Shown: positions 28,009 through 37,469 of the stretch, piece by piece
How positions within the stretch are numbered: the stretch's first letter is position 1
How the letters are laid out: each line of letters begins with the position of its first letter
Origin: Neisseria sp. Marseille-Q6792
Lineage (GTDB): Bacteria > Pseudomonadota > Gammaproteobacteria > Burkholderiales > Neisseriaceae
Direction of reading: 5' to 3'
Length of the DNA: 64,000 nt
Assembly (NCBI RefSeq): GCF_943181435.1
Contig: NZ_OW969598.1
Coordinates: forward strand, 248,001-312,000
Position numbers and translations under genes: made by a program
Notes under the pieces: model-generated
Told to the model about the DNA's origin: nothing
The model's database searches: none
What the model saw: the letters and a program-made list of their open reading frames with translations, nothing else

Positions 28009-29043
28009 AAACTTTTTACTGTTTAAATAAATTTCCAAAGGCTTGGGCAGGCCGTAATCTTTCAAATGCGCCGGCTTTATCCAAATGCCGTCTGAAGGGC
28101 TTTCAGACGGTATTTGCCCTTCAAACGGCGTAATCATCAGCAGCCGGTGCGTCAGGCGGTGGGTCAGGGCGGTTTGTTCGTCCATATCTGCCATGGTCAG
28201 GGAGAATTTGGCAGCAAAGTCGGAAAGCCCGTTCAAACTTTCAAAACACGGTACGCAATACAGACCGCCCCAAATGCCTTTGGCGGGGCGTTTCTCCAAT
28301 AAGATTGCGCCGTCTTGGTTGCGGATAATCAGCCAGTAAAGCGGCAGGGTTTGCACTTCGGGGGCAGTTTTTTTACGCGGCAGCTCGGCAATGCGGTTTT
28401 GCTTTTTTGCTTCGCAGATGTCTGCCATCGGGCATTGGTGGCATAAGGGTTTCGTCCGTTTGCACACGGTCGCGCCCAAATCCATCAAACCCTGCGTGTA
28501 GGCGGGCATATCGGTGTTTTCAGACGGCATCAGACTTTCGGCAAGTGTCCAGAGCGAGTTTTCAAATTTTTTGTCCTGCGGATTGCCGTCGCGGGCGAAT
28601 ACGCGGCAGAGTACGCGTTTGACGTTGCCGTCCAAAATGGTTTCGCGGCGGTTGAAGGCGAAGGCGCAAATAGCGGCGGCGGTGCTTCTGCCTACGCCGC
28701 AGAGGGTTTCCAAGTCTTTGCGTTCGGATGGAAACGTGCCGCCGAATTGTTCGACGACTTGTCGCGCGGCTTTGTGCAGATTGCGCGCGCGGCTGTAATA
28801 GCCTAAGCCTGCCCACAACGACAATACTTCGTCTTGCGGCGCGGCGGCAAGCGTTTGTACGGTCGGGAATTTTTCTAAGAAACGCGGATAGTAGTCCAAC
28901 ACGGTGGCAACTTGCGTCTGCTGGAGCATGATTTCGGAAAGCCAGACGCAATAAGGGTTTTTGACCTGCCAAGGGAGGTGGTGGCGACCGTGTTGTTTTT
29001 GCCAGCGGATGAGCCGTTCGGAGAAGGGGATGGGTGTGTTCAT
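27982..29043 (-). CDS. mutY: Adenine DNA glycosylase MutY
   Basis: MutY removes adenine mispaired with 8-oxoguanine. I use the start MNTPIPFSERL (29043), since it gives the usual N-terminus; an ATG 9 bases upstream is also possible. Catalytic Glu37 is in SEIMLQQTQ, the HhH motif is LCGVGRSTAAAI with the catalytic Asp in LDGNVKRV, and the 4Fe-4S cluster is CKRTKPLCHQCPMADIC. The C-terminal NUDIX-like domain holds LEKRPAKGIWGGLYCVP. A DUS pair at 28085-28114 lies inside the coding region and encodes PSESPSDG. The last residues (about FGAVLDRES) come from the IS1016 remnant, so the native C-terminus has been replaced. Confidence 0.9.
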   Translation of the reverse strand: MNTPIPFSERLIRWQKQHGRHHLPWQVKNPYCVWLSEIMLQQTQVATVLDYYPRFLEKFPTVQTLAAAPQDEVLSLWAGLGYYSRARNLHKAARQVVEQFGGTFPSERKDLETLCGVGRSTAAAICAFAFNRRETILDGNVKRVLCRVFARDGNPQDKKFENSLWTLAESLMPSENTDMPAYTQGLMDLGATVCKRTKPLCHQCPMADICEAKKQNRIAELPRKKTAPEVQTLPLYWLIIRNQDGAILLEKRPAKGIWGGLYCVPCFESLNGLSDFAAKFSLTMADMDEQTALTHRLTHRLLMITPFEGQIPSESPSDGIWIKPAHLKDYGLPKPLEIYLNSKKFGAVLDRES

Positions 29044-29082
29044 TAATATCAATCTGTGGTTTTATTTATATTTAAAACAGTA

Positions 29083-29097
29083 TGTTATGGTATAACA
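29083..29097 (+). promoter_or_regulatory. Zur-type box upstream of adhP
   Basis: TGTTATGGTATAACA, a 6-3-6 palindrome matching the neisserial Zur pattern TGTTAT-n3-ATAACA. It lies upstream of the predicted -35 rather than over the promoter. Confidence 0.75.
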
Positions 29098-29115
29098 TTG
29101 TGAAAGTAATTCTTA

Positions 29116-29144
29116 TTGACATACAGATTATAGGGGTATATAAC
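29116..29144 (+). promoter_or_regulatory. Predicted adhP promoter
   Basis: TTGACA (29116-29121), a 17-bp spacer, TATAAC (29139-29144). Start codon 61 bp further on. Confidence 0.65.
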
Positions 29145-29205
29145 TCATACAAAGAGACTTTATTGCGGTATTGAAATTATTTATCAACAAGCAAGGAGTA
29201 TCAGC

Positions 29206-30246
29206 ATGAAAGCAATGGTTTATCACGGCGCAAACGACATCCGTTTTGAAGAAAAACCCCGCCCGCAGATTATCGATCCGACCGATGCGGTGGTGAAAAT
29301 CGTCAAAACCACGATTTGCGGTACCGATTTGGGTATTTGGAAAGGCAAAAACCCCGAAGTCGCCGACGGCCGTATTCTCGGTCATGAAGGCATCGGCATT
29401 GTAGAAGAAGTCGGCGATGCTGTAAAAAACATTAAAGTCGGTGATAAAGTCATTATTTCATGCGTCAGCAAATGCTGCACTTGCGACAACTGCAAAATCC
29501 AACTCTATTCACACTGCCGTAACGGTGGCTGGATTTTGGGCTACATGATTGACGGTACGCAGGCCGAATACGTCCGTACGCCTTATGCCGACAACAGCCT
29601 TGTTCCGTTGCCAGACAACGTCAATGAAGAAGTCGCCCTGCTGTTGAGCGACGCCTTGCCGACCGCCCACGAAATCGGCGTGCAATACGGCGATGTGAAA
29701 CCCGGCGACACCGTATTCATCGCCGGTGCCGGCCCTGTCGGTATGTCCGCCTTGCTGACCGCCCAACTGTATAGCCCTGCCGCCATCATCGTTTGCGATA
29801 TGGACGAAAACCGTTTGAAACTGGCGAAAGAGTTGGGCGCGACCCATACCGTCAGCCCCGCTTCCGGCGACGTATCCAAACAAGTCTTTGCTATCGTCGG
29901 CGAAGACGGCGTAGATTGCGCGATTGAAGCCGTCGGTATCCCGGCTACATGGAATATGTGTCAAGACATCGTGAAACCCGGCGGTCATATCGCTGTGGTT
30001 GGCGTACATGGTCAATCCGTTGATTTCAAACTTGAAAAACTCTGGATTAAAAACCTTTCCATTACAACCGGTTTGGTAAATGCCAATACCACCGAAATGT
30101 TGATGAAGGCAATTTCCAGCAGCTCCGTCGATTACACCAAAATGTTGACCCACCATTTCAAATTCAGCGAATTGGAAAAAGCCTACGACGTGTTCAAACA
30201 CGCCGCCGAAAACCAAGCGATGAAAGTGGTTTTGGAAGCGGATTAA
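29206..30246 (+). CDS. adhP: Zinc-dependent alcohol dehydrogenase AdhP
   Basis: A 346-residue medium-chain dehydrogenase that interconverts alcohols and aldehydes with NAD(H). The catalytic zinc site includes TICGTDLGIW and GHEGIGIVEEVGD. The structural zinc loop SCVSKCCTCDNCKIQLYSHC has the expected cysteines. The Rossmann motif is GAGPVGMSALL. CAAGGAG lies upstream of the ATG. A Zur-type palindrome and a good promoter precede it, and adhP is a known member of the meningococcal zinc-responsive regulon, so zinc-dependent expression is likely. A DUS-pair terminator follows. Confidence 0.9.
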   Translation: MKAMVYHGANDIRFEEKPRPQIIDPTDAVVKIVKTTICGTDLGIWKGKNPEVADGRILGHEGIGIVEEVGDAVKNIKVGDKVIISCVSKCCTCDNCKIQLYSHCRNGGWILGYMIDGTQAEYVRTPYADNSLVPLPDNVNEEVALLLSDALPTAHEIGVQYGDVKPGDTVFIAGAGPVGMSALLTAQLYSPAAIIVCDMDENRLKLAKELGATHTVSPASGDVSKQVFAIVGEDGVDCAIEAVGIPATWNMCQDIVKPGGHIAVVGVHGQSVDFKLEKLWIKNLSITTGLVNANTTEMLMKAISSSSVDYTKMLTHHFKFSELEKAYDVFKHAAENQAMKVVLEAD

Positions 30247-30276
30247 TCGGCGTTGAATCAGTTGTTTTTTAAGCGG

Positions 30277-30311
30277 ATGCCGTCTGAACGTGTTTCAGAC
30301 GGCATTTTTTC
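30277..30311 (+). terminator. DUS-pair terminator after adhP
   Basis: ATGCCGTCTGAAC/GTTTCAGACGGCAT followed by TTTTTT. Confidence 0.85.
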
Positions 30312-30909
30312 AGCCGTGTAAAACGGGCTGTCTGGCTGCTGTCGAATGAACTGATCGTTATTTTTATTATGCGGAAGGTGGATGGGCATTTTGGGGGGCG
30401 GTATGTCTGATCAGTGCTGCCGTGTATGCCGACTGTGCCCTCAATCGGCAAAATGCCGTCTGAAACGGGAAAGGTCTCAACCTTGTTATTCAGGCATATC
30501 CGGTTTGAACCGTTTAAACATCAGCATATGATTTTACGATAGGTAAGGACCGGATATATTAGACAATCTTATACCAATACAGATTGGCGAGTTTGACGGT
30601 GAAAAAGAATGTGCCGCCGGCAATGAAGTTTCTGCGATAACGTGCCATAGGATTTTTGTTTTTGGTTTGGGTGTTGGAGAAGGAATGGTTTGTTTTTTAA
30701 GGTTTAACTTTGTTGAAGTTGACGTTTTTAGACGATATCAGAGGTCGTCTGAAAGCACTAGCTTCAACGAAGTTAAAAGTTGAAACGGCAAACCGTCAAT
30801 CAAGAAACCGCGTGCGTGCGTACCGCACACACCCTATGCGTTGGTTTTGAAGTTTCGTGTGATTCATAGGTAGGACACGCGGTCGGTTGGGTATGCAGGC
30901 TACGGCTTG
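30312..30909. other. Intergenic region with nested inverted repeat
   Basis: About 600 bp with no supported gene. It holds a single ATGCCGTCTGAA at 30453-30464. A long inverted repeat pairs TTTAACTTTGTTGAAG (30703-30718) with CTTCAACGAAGTTAAA (30762-30777), and an inner stem TTTAGACGA/TCGTCTGAAA contains the variant uptake sequence AGGTCGTCTGAA (30742-30753). It marks the border of the AT-rich insert that follows. Confidence 0.55.
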
Positions 30910-32486
30910 CTAAAGCGATAACATGTTTTTATGTGCAATTAAAGCTGAGCGAAAAGCTGGATGAATCTCCCATTTACACTTCCTCATTTGCTCTATATTT
31001 CCTTTTGATACAAAATTTCGATTCTGCTCAAAAAGAATATGTTTAAATTCAGGTTTGTCTTTATTAATAATTTTAGGGTTAATAAAGCCAATTTCATGCA
31101 AATATTTTAATAATTTAATTGCATGTTCCTTATTTTCAGAGCCCAACTTTTCGCCTCTTAATTCAATTAACAACCCCCCAGGCATGCCCTGTAAAAATTT
31201 AAATAAATCATCAAAATCCCATTCAAAATTGTGTGAACTAAATCTATGCAATATATCTCTTGTTTGACTGCAATCTGCAACATACTCTTTCGAAATATCC
31301 TCCAATCTCTCTTCTGAATAGGTGTTCATAGCTAAATCTACATCAGCATCTGTTATTCGCAGTGGAGTATTTTTTTCTTTAGACTGTTTTTCTGTTAACA
31401 GACTAAGTTCATCTAATCTCGCAGTACGTCTCTTTTGTGCATTTTCAATAAGATGCCTGATTAGTTGTATTGCATCTCTAGGTCTGTTTCTTGCTGATTT
31501 CACAATAAAATCACGCCAATATCTTCTTTCTTGTGATGTTGGTAGCTTGACATCCTTATTTTCAAAGAAGGCATCGTATTCATCAGTATATTGCCTATGT
31601 ATATGTTTATTTAATTCGACTTTCGCAGCAATTAATCGAGCTTCATAAATATCTTTTATAAGTTTATCCGACACATGTAGATTAACTTGATAGCTTCTGA
31701 AATGATCCATCTGTTCATTTTGAATAATTGAAGACTCTTCATTCATCCTGCTCCAGATACTGGTACGCAGACTAATTATTACTCGAACAGAAGGACATTT
31801 TATAGTTAGCTCTCTAATTGCCTGTAATAATCCCCAAATTTTATTTAACTCTTTATCATCGGAGCTAATCATTACTTGATCTGTATCATCTATAAAAATA
31901 TAAAAAATATTTTCTCTTTCATTTTTTATTCTAATATTTATAGCATTGAGTAAACCATCTAAAGAGGAAGTATTTTTTTTGTTAATGAAGTAATTATCTT
32001 TTCAAAATCTATACTGGTTGTAGGTGTTGCAATTATGGATAAAAAATTAAGGGATTTTTGGATAAAATCACTATCTACTTTCCCATGATTCTTCAGATAA
32101 TTGTATAGTTCTTTATCTGAATCTTTTTTTATAAATTTTGGTAAATCTTTACTAATTTCTTCAATTATAGATTCTATCAACGCATCAAAAAAAGTAGATT
32201 TTAATTCTGCTAAACTATTATTCCCTGAAATAGATATTTTTTTAGCGATACTATCAGGTTTCATAAAAATACTATGAACACCAGCAAACTGATTTCCTTG
32301 ATATAATTGGTTCATCAGGGCGGATTTTCCTATTCCTTTATGCCCAATCAATATGCTCATTCCACTAGGTAATGCAATGATGTTTGATAAGTTTTCTGGC
32401 ATGATAAATAAATTGTTCAAGAATCCTTTATCTCCTTCTGCTGTACCTGTTAGAACGTAAGGTTTTAGATATTCTAAGTTGTCCAT
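30910..32486 (-). pseudogene. P-loop NTPase gene split by frameshift at an A8 tract
   Basis: Two frames form one protein of about 525 residues. The first (32486-31959) starts MDNLEYLKPYVLTGTAEGDK and has Walker A GHKGIGKSALMNQL, then runs into an A8 tract (T run 31973-31980 on +) and stops 12 bases later after TKKILPL. Reading on with one extra base gives TSSLDGLLNAINIRI and Walker B IFYIFIDDTDQVMISSDD, then VRVIISLRTSIWSRM and a helical C-terminus to 30910. A9 (or A6) would restore it. The family looks like stand-alone KAP/Sll1717-type P-loop ATPases; its function is unknown. The DNA is far more AT-rich than its neighbours. A single-gene import between adhP and uvrA. Possibly phase-variable, possibly simply broken. 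Confidence 0.75.
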
Positions 32487-32544
32487 AAAATTATCCTTAA
32501 ATAATATGCCTATTTTGTAAAATAATAGGCATATTTTATAAAAA

Positions 32545-35391
32545 TTAGAAAATATTTCTCAAATACTTCCCAGTATAACTCCCCTTAACCTTCGCCACTT
32601 CCTCGGGGCTACCTGAAGCGATAATTTTACCACCGCCATCTCCGCCTTCCGGCCCTAAGTCCACAATCCAATCCGCAGTTTTAATCACGTCCAGATTATG
32701 CTCGATAATCACAATCGAGTTGCCTTTGCCTTTCAAACGGCCTATCACTTCCAGCAGCAGGGCGATGTCGGCGAAGTGCAGGCCGGTAGTGGGTTCGTCG
32801 AGGATGTAGAGCGTTCTGCCGGTGTCGCGTTTGGAGAGTTCCAAGGCGAGTTTGACGCGCTGGGCTTCGCCGCCGGAGAGGGTGGTGGCGGACTGGCCGA
32901 GGCGTATGTAGCCTAGGCCTACGTCCATGAGGGTTTGCAGTTTGCGCGATACGGTGGGGACGGCGTCGAAAAATTCGCGGGCTTCTTCAACGGTCATGTC
33001 GAGGACTTGGCTGATATTTTTGCCTTTGTATTGGATTTCGAGGGTTTCGCGGTTGTAGCGTTTGCCGTGGCAGACTTCGCAGGGGACGTACACGTCGGGC
33101 AGGAAGTGCATTTCGACTTTAATTACGCCGTCGCCTTGGCAGGCTTCGCAGCGGCCGCCTTTGACGTTGAAGGAGAATCTGCCGACGTTGTAGCCGCGTT
33201 CGCGCGAGAGGGATACGCCGGCGAAGAGTTCGCGGATGGGGGTGAACAGGCCAGTGTAGGTGGCGGGGTTGGAGCGCGGGGTGCGGCCGATGGGGGATTG
33301 GTCGACGTTGATGACTTTGTCGAGGTGTTCGAGGCCGTGGATGTCGTCGTATGGGGCGGGTTCTTCTTGGGCGCGGTTGAGTTCGCGGGCGGTGATTTTG
33401 GCGAGGGTGTCGTTAATCAGGGTGGATTTGCCGCTGCCGGATACGCCGGTGATGCAGGTAATCAAACCGAGCGGCAGTTCGAGGGTAACATTTTTGAGGT
33501 TGTTGCCGCGCGCGCCTTTGAGGACGAGCATTCGGTCGGGATTGACGGGCGTGCGTTCAGACGGCACGGCAATGGATTTTTTGCCGCTGAGGTATTGTCC
33601 GGTAATGGATTTTTCGCATTGGGCGACGTTTTCGGGTGTGTCGGCAATCAGTACGTTGCCGCCGTGTTCGCCTGCTCCGGGGCCCATATCGACGACGAAA
33701 TCGGCTTCGCGGATGGCGTCTTCGTCGTGTTCGACCACAATCACGCTGTTGCCCAAATCGCGCAGGCGTTTGAGGGTGGCGAGCAGGCGGTCATTGTCGC
33801 GCTGGTGCAGGCCGATGGAGGGTTCGTCCAAAACGTACATCACGCCGGTCAGGCCGCTGCCGATTTGGCTGGCGAGGCGGATGCGCTGGGCTTCGCCGCC
33901 GGAGAGGGTTTCGGCGGAGCGGCTTAAATTCAGGTAATCCAGCCCGACGTTAATCAAGAAGCCGAGTCGCTCAATGATTTCTTTGAGGATTTTTTCGGCG
34001 ATTTGTTTTTTGTTGCCGTCCAAATCCAGCGTTTCAAAGAATTGGTGGGTTTTGGTCAGCGGCCAGGCGGAGATTTCGTGCAAGGGTTCGCCGCTGACGT
34101 AAACGTAGCGCGCTTCTTTGCGCAAACGTGCGCCGCCGCAGCTTGGGCAGGCGCGGTGGTTTTGGTATTCGCGCAGTTTTTCGCGCACGGTCTCGCTGTC
34201 GGTTTCGCGGTAGCGGCGTTCGAGATTGGGGATGATGCCTTCGAAGGCGTGGCTGCGGTTGAAGGTGGTGCCGCGTTCGGACAGGTAAGTGAAATCAATG
34301 ACTTCTTTACCTGAACCGTGCAACACGACTTTTTTGACTTTTTCAGGTAGCGTTTCCCAAGCAGCCTGCACGTCGAAATCGTAATGCCGCGCCAGCGATT
34401 GAATCATTTGGAAATAGAACTGGTTGCGCTTGTCCCAGCCGTCAATCGCGCCCGAAGCCAGCGACAATTCGGGATGCGCGACTACTTTTTCGGGGTCGAA
34501 GAAATTGGTGTTGCCCAAGCCGTCGCAAGTCGGGCAGGAACCCATCGGGTTGTTGAACGAAAAGAGGCGTGGCTCTAATTCGGGCAGGCTGTACGAACAC
34601 ACGGGGCAGGCGAAACGCGCGGAAAACCAATGCTCTTCGCCGCTGTCCATCTCCATCGCCAGCGCGCGCTCGTTGCCGTGGCGAAGCGCGGTTTCAAAAC
34701 TTTCCGCCAGCCGCTGCTTGATGTCCGCCTTCACTTTCACGCGGTCGATAACTACGTCGATGTTGTGCTTGATGTTTTTTTCCAGCTTCGGCACTTCGTC
34801 AAGCTGATAGACTTCGCCGTCCACGCGTACACGCGCAAAACCCTGCGCCTGCAAGTCGGCAAAGAAATCGACAAACTCGCCCTTACGCTCACGCACCGCC
34901 GGCGCCAAAATCATCACGCGTGTGTCTTCCGGCAGCTTCAAGATGGCATCGACCATCTGCGACACGGTTTGGCTGGATAGCGGCAGATTGTGTTCGGGGC
35001 AATACGGCGTGCCGACGCGTGCGTACAAAAGGCGCAGATAATCGTGGATTTCCGTAACCGTGCCGACAGTGGAACGCGGATTGTGGCTGGTGGATTTCTG
35101 CTCGATGGAAATCGCAGGCGACAGACCTTCGATCAAATCGACGTCGGGTTTGTCCATCATCTGCAAAAACTGCCGCGCATAGGCGGAAAGGCTCTCAACA
35201 TAACGGCGTTGGCCTTCGGCATATAAAGTATCAAACGCCAGCGACGACTTACCGCTGCCCGACAGCCCCGTGACCACCACCAGCTTGTGGCGCGGAATGT
35301 CCAAATCGACGTTTTTCAAATTATGCGTACGCGCGCCGCGGATGCGGATGGTGTCGTTGTCGTGTGAATGTTTGGGATGATGGTTGCACAT
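32545..35391 (-). CDS. uvrA: Excinuclease ABC subunit A
   Basis: UvrA is the damage-sensing ATPase of nucleotide excision repair. I start at [14 protein letters not shown] (35391, 948 residues); the open frame begins 45 bases earlier. Two ABC modules are visible: Walker [13 protein letters not shown] and [13 protein letters not shown], with signatures [14 protein letters not shown] and [14 protein letters not shown]. Zinc-finger cysteines lie in [14 protein letters not shown]...CPTC and CEACQGDG...CEVC. Length and motifs are complete. It is transcribed divergently from psd. Confidence 0.96.
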   Translation of the reverse strand: MCNHHPKHSHDNDTIRIRGARTHNLKNVDLDIPRHKLVVVTGLSGSGKSSLAFDTLYAEGQRRYVESLSAYARQFLQMMDKPDVDLIEGLSPAISIEQKSTSHNPRSTVGTVTEIHDYLRLLYARVGTPYCPEHNLPLSSQTVSQMVDAILKLPEDTRVMILAPAVRERKGEFVDFFADLQAQGFARVRVDGEVYQLDEVPKLEKNIKHNIDVVIDRVKVKADIKQRLAESFETALRHGNERALAMEMDSGEEHWFSARFACPVCSYSLPELEPRLFSFNNPMGSCPTCDGLGNTNFFDPEKVVAHPELSLASGAIDGWDKRNQFYFQMIQSLARHYDFDVQAAWETLPEKVKKVVLHGSGKEVIDFTYLSERGTTFNRSHAFEGIIPNLERRYRETDSETVREKLREYQNHRACPSCGGARLRKEARYVYVSGEPLHEISAWPLTKTHQFFETLDLDGNKKQIAEKILKEIIERLGFLINVGLDYLNLSRSAETLSGGEAQRIRLASQIGSGLTGVMYVLDEPSIGLHQRDNDRLLATLKRLRDLGNSVIVVEHDEDAIREADFVVDMGPGAGEHGGNVLIADTPENVAQCEKSITGQYLSGKKSIAVPSERTPVNPDRMLVLKGARGNNLKNVTLELPLGLITCITGVSGSGKSTLINDTLAKITARELNRAQEEPAPYDDIHGLEHLDKVINVDQSPIGRTPRSNPATYTGLFTPIRELFAGVSLSRERGYNVGRFSFNVKGGRCEACQGDGVIKVEMHFLPDVYVPCEVCHGKRYNRETLEIQYKGKNISQVLDMTVEEAREFFDAVPTVSRKLQTLMDVGLGYIRLGQSATTLSGGEAQRVKLALELSKRDTGRTLYILDEPTTGLHFADIALLLEVIGRLKGKGNSIVIIEHNLDVIKTADWIVDLGPEGGDGGGKIIASGSPEEVAKVKGSYTGKYLRNIF

Positions 35392-35443
35392 AATGGATGC
35401 CGCCTGAAAAATAAAGGAAAACCGATATTGTAGCACTTTCTCG

Positions 35444-35474
35444 GATGCCGTCTGAAGCCGCGTTCAGACGGCAT
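35444..35474. terminator. DUS-pair hairpin between uvrA and psd
   Basis: ATGCCGTCTGAA and TTCAGACGGCAT. It lies between two divergent starts, so here it is more likely an uptake signal than a terminator. Confidence 0.55.
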
Positions 35475-35545
35475 TTGTCGGCGGAACGCGGCAGATTCCG
35501 CTATAATGTCGGCAATTTTAACCCGCTTGAATAGAAGGATGACAA

Positions 35546-36343
35546 ATGAACCGTCTTTACCCCCACCCGATTATCGCCCGTGAGGGCTGGCCGATTATCG
35601 GCGGCGGTTTGGCTTTGAGCCTGCTGGTGTCGATGTGCTGCGGCTGGTGGTCTTTGCCGTTTTGGGTGTTTACTGTATTTGCCCTACAGTTTTTCCGCGA
35701 CCCTGCGCGTGAGATTCCGCAAAATCCTGAAGCGGTGTTGAGCCCGGTTGACGGCCGTATCGTGGTGGTCGAGCGCGCACGCGATCCGTATCGTGATGTT
35801 GATGCTTTGAAAATCAGTATTTTTATGAACGTGTTCAACGTGCATTCGCAAAAATCGCCTGCCGATTGTACAGTAACGAAAGTGGTCTATAACAAAGGCA
35901 AATTCGTGAATGCGGATTTGGACAAAGCCAGCACGGAAAACGAACGTAATGCGGTTTTGGCGACTACGGCTTCTGGTCGTGAAATTACTTTTGTTCAAGT
36001 GGCCGGTTTGGTGGCGCGCCGTATTTTGTGCTACACCCAAGCAGGTGCGAAACTGTCCCGCGGCGAACGCTATGGCTTTATTCGCTTCGGTTCGCGCGTG
36101 GATATGTATCTGCCTGTCGATGCGCAGGCGCAAGTGGCGATTGGCGATAAAGTAACTGGCGTTAGCACTGTATTAGCGCGTTTGCCGCTGACTGCGCCGC
36201 AAATCGAATCCGAGCCTGAATCTGAGCCAGCTTCACAAGCGGCTTCGGTTGAAACAGCGGCAAACCCATCTGCCGAACAACGGCAAATCGAGGCAGCGGC
36301 GGCTAAGATTCAGGCGGCTGTGCAAGATGTGTTGAAAGATTAA
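35546..36343 (+). CDS. psd: Phosphatidylserine decarboxylase proenzyme
   Basis: A 265-residue short-type PSD that makes phosphatidylethanolamine in the inner membrane. An N-terminal hydrophobic hairpin covers about residues 14-45. The self-cleavage site is in [11 protein letters not shown], where the Gly-Ser bond is cut and the Ser becomes the pyruvoyl group. The C-terminus is an Ala/Glu-rich tail ([20 protein letters not shown]) that is unusual for the core enzyme. A TATAAT at 35502-35507 and GAAGGA upstream of the ATG support the start. A NIME array follows. Confidence 0.93.
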   Translation: MNRLYPHPIIAREGWPIIGGGLALSLLVSMCCGWWSLPFWVFTVFALQFFRDPAREIPQNPEAVLSPVDGRIVVVERARDPYRDVDALKISIFMNVFNVHSQKSPADCTVTKVVYNKGKFVNADLDKASTENERNAVLATTASGREITFVQVAGLVARRILCYTQAGAKLSRGERYGFIRFGSRVDMYLPVDAQAQVAIGDKVTGVSTVLARLPLTAPQIESEPESEPASQAASVETAANPSAEQRQIEAAAAKIQAAVQDVLKD

Positions 36344-36429
36344 TTTTGCGAACTGAAATAGAAAATATCAGTACCATCATTCACACGAATGAGGAAGTTT
36401 GGTTTTTTGAATTTTTGCTAATGTTCACA

Positions 36430-37268
36430 CCGTCATTCCCACGAAAGTGGGAATCTAGAAACTTAACGTTACGACGATTTATCGGAAACGACTGAAACCG
36501 GACGGACTGGATTCCCGCCTGCGCGGGAATGACGACTCATTAGTTACCTAAAACTTAAAAAAAACAGAAACCTTTCCGCGTCATTCCCATGAAAGTGGGA
36601 ATCTAGAACCCAAATGCTAAGGCGATTTATCGGAAACGGCTGAAAACGAAGAGACTGGATTCCCGCCTGTGCGGGAATGACGACTTATTAGTTACCTAAC
36701 ACTTAAAAAACAGAAACCTTTCCGCGTCATTCCCACGAAAGTGGGAATCTAGAACCCAAATGCTAAGGCGATTTATCGGAAACGGCTGAAAACGAAGAGA
36801 CTGGATTCCCGCCTGTGCGGGAATGACGACTTATTAGTTACCTAAAACTTAAAAAACAGAAACCTTTACACCGTCATTCCCACGAAAGTGGGAATCCGGG
36901 AACTTAACGTTACAGTGATTTATCGGAAACGGCTGAAACCGAACGAATTGGATTCCCGCCTGCGCGGGAATGACGACTCATTAGTTACCTAAAACTTAAA
37001 AAACAGAAACCTTTACGCCGTCATTCCCACGAAAGTGGGAATCCGGGAACTTAACGTTACAGTGATTTATCGGAAACGGCTGAAACCGAATGAATTGGAT
37101 TCCCGCCTGCGTGGGAATGACGACTTATTAGTTACCTAACACTTAAAAAACAGAAACCTTTACGCCGTCATTCCCACGAAAGTGGGAATCTAGAACCCAA
37201 ATGCTAAGGCGATTTATCGGAAACGGCTGAAACCGAATGAATTGGATTCCCGCCTGCGTGGGAATGAC
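36430..37268. repeat. NIME array: six tandem units of about 147 bp
   Basis: Six dRS3 left copies (ATTCCC A C/T GAAAGTGGGAAT) start at 36435, 36583, 36729, 36876, 37023 and 37170, a spacing of 146-148 bp. Each unit also holds an inverted dRS3 (GATTCCCGCCTG...GGGAATGACG) and a spacer with TTTATCGGAAACGGCTGAAA. No coding sequence. Such arrays recombine and can mediate replacement of neighbouring surface genes, here znuD. Confidence 0.9.
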
Positions 37269-37417
37269 GGGATCTTGGGTTTTTGCTTTTGATTTTTCTG
37301 CTTTTGCGAGAATGACGGCGTGAAAGCAAGAATGATGAAACAGAAAAAATGGGAATGATGGCATAGTGGTTTGTTCTTTGTCTTTGCCATATTTCCTAAA
37401 AAATTGATTAAAAAGAA

Positions 37418-37454
37418 AAAAGGTTTTCAGAATGCCGTCTGAAAACCTTTTTTG
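37418..37454 (-). terminator. DUS-containing terminator of znuD
   Basis: AAAAAGGTTTTCAG and CTGAAAACCTTTTTT arms; the right arm contains ATGCCGTCTGAAAA. Confidence 0.8.
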
Positions 37455-37469
37455 TTTGCCTGTCCGATT

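Noticed and set aside
33462..35226. Long plus-strand frames opposite uvrA
   Set aside because: Shadows of the GC-rich uvrA coding; UvrA motifs on the minus strand are complete.
36430..37268. CRISPR array suggested by regular repeats near 147 bp
   Set aside because: The repeats are dRS3/NIME palindromes with repeated, not unique, spacers and no cas genes nearby.
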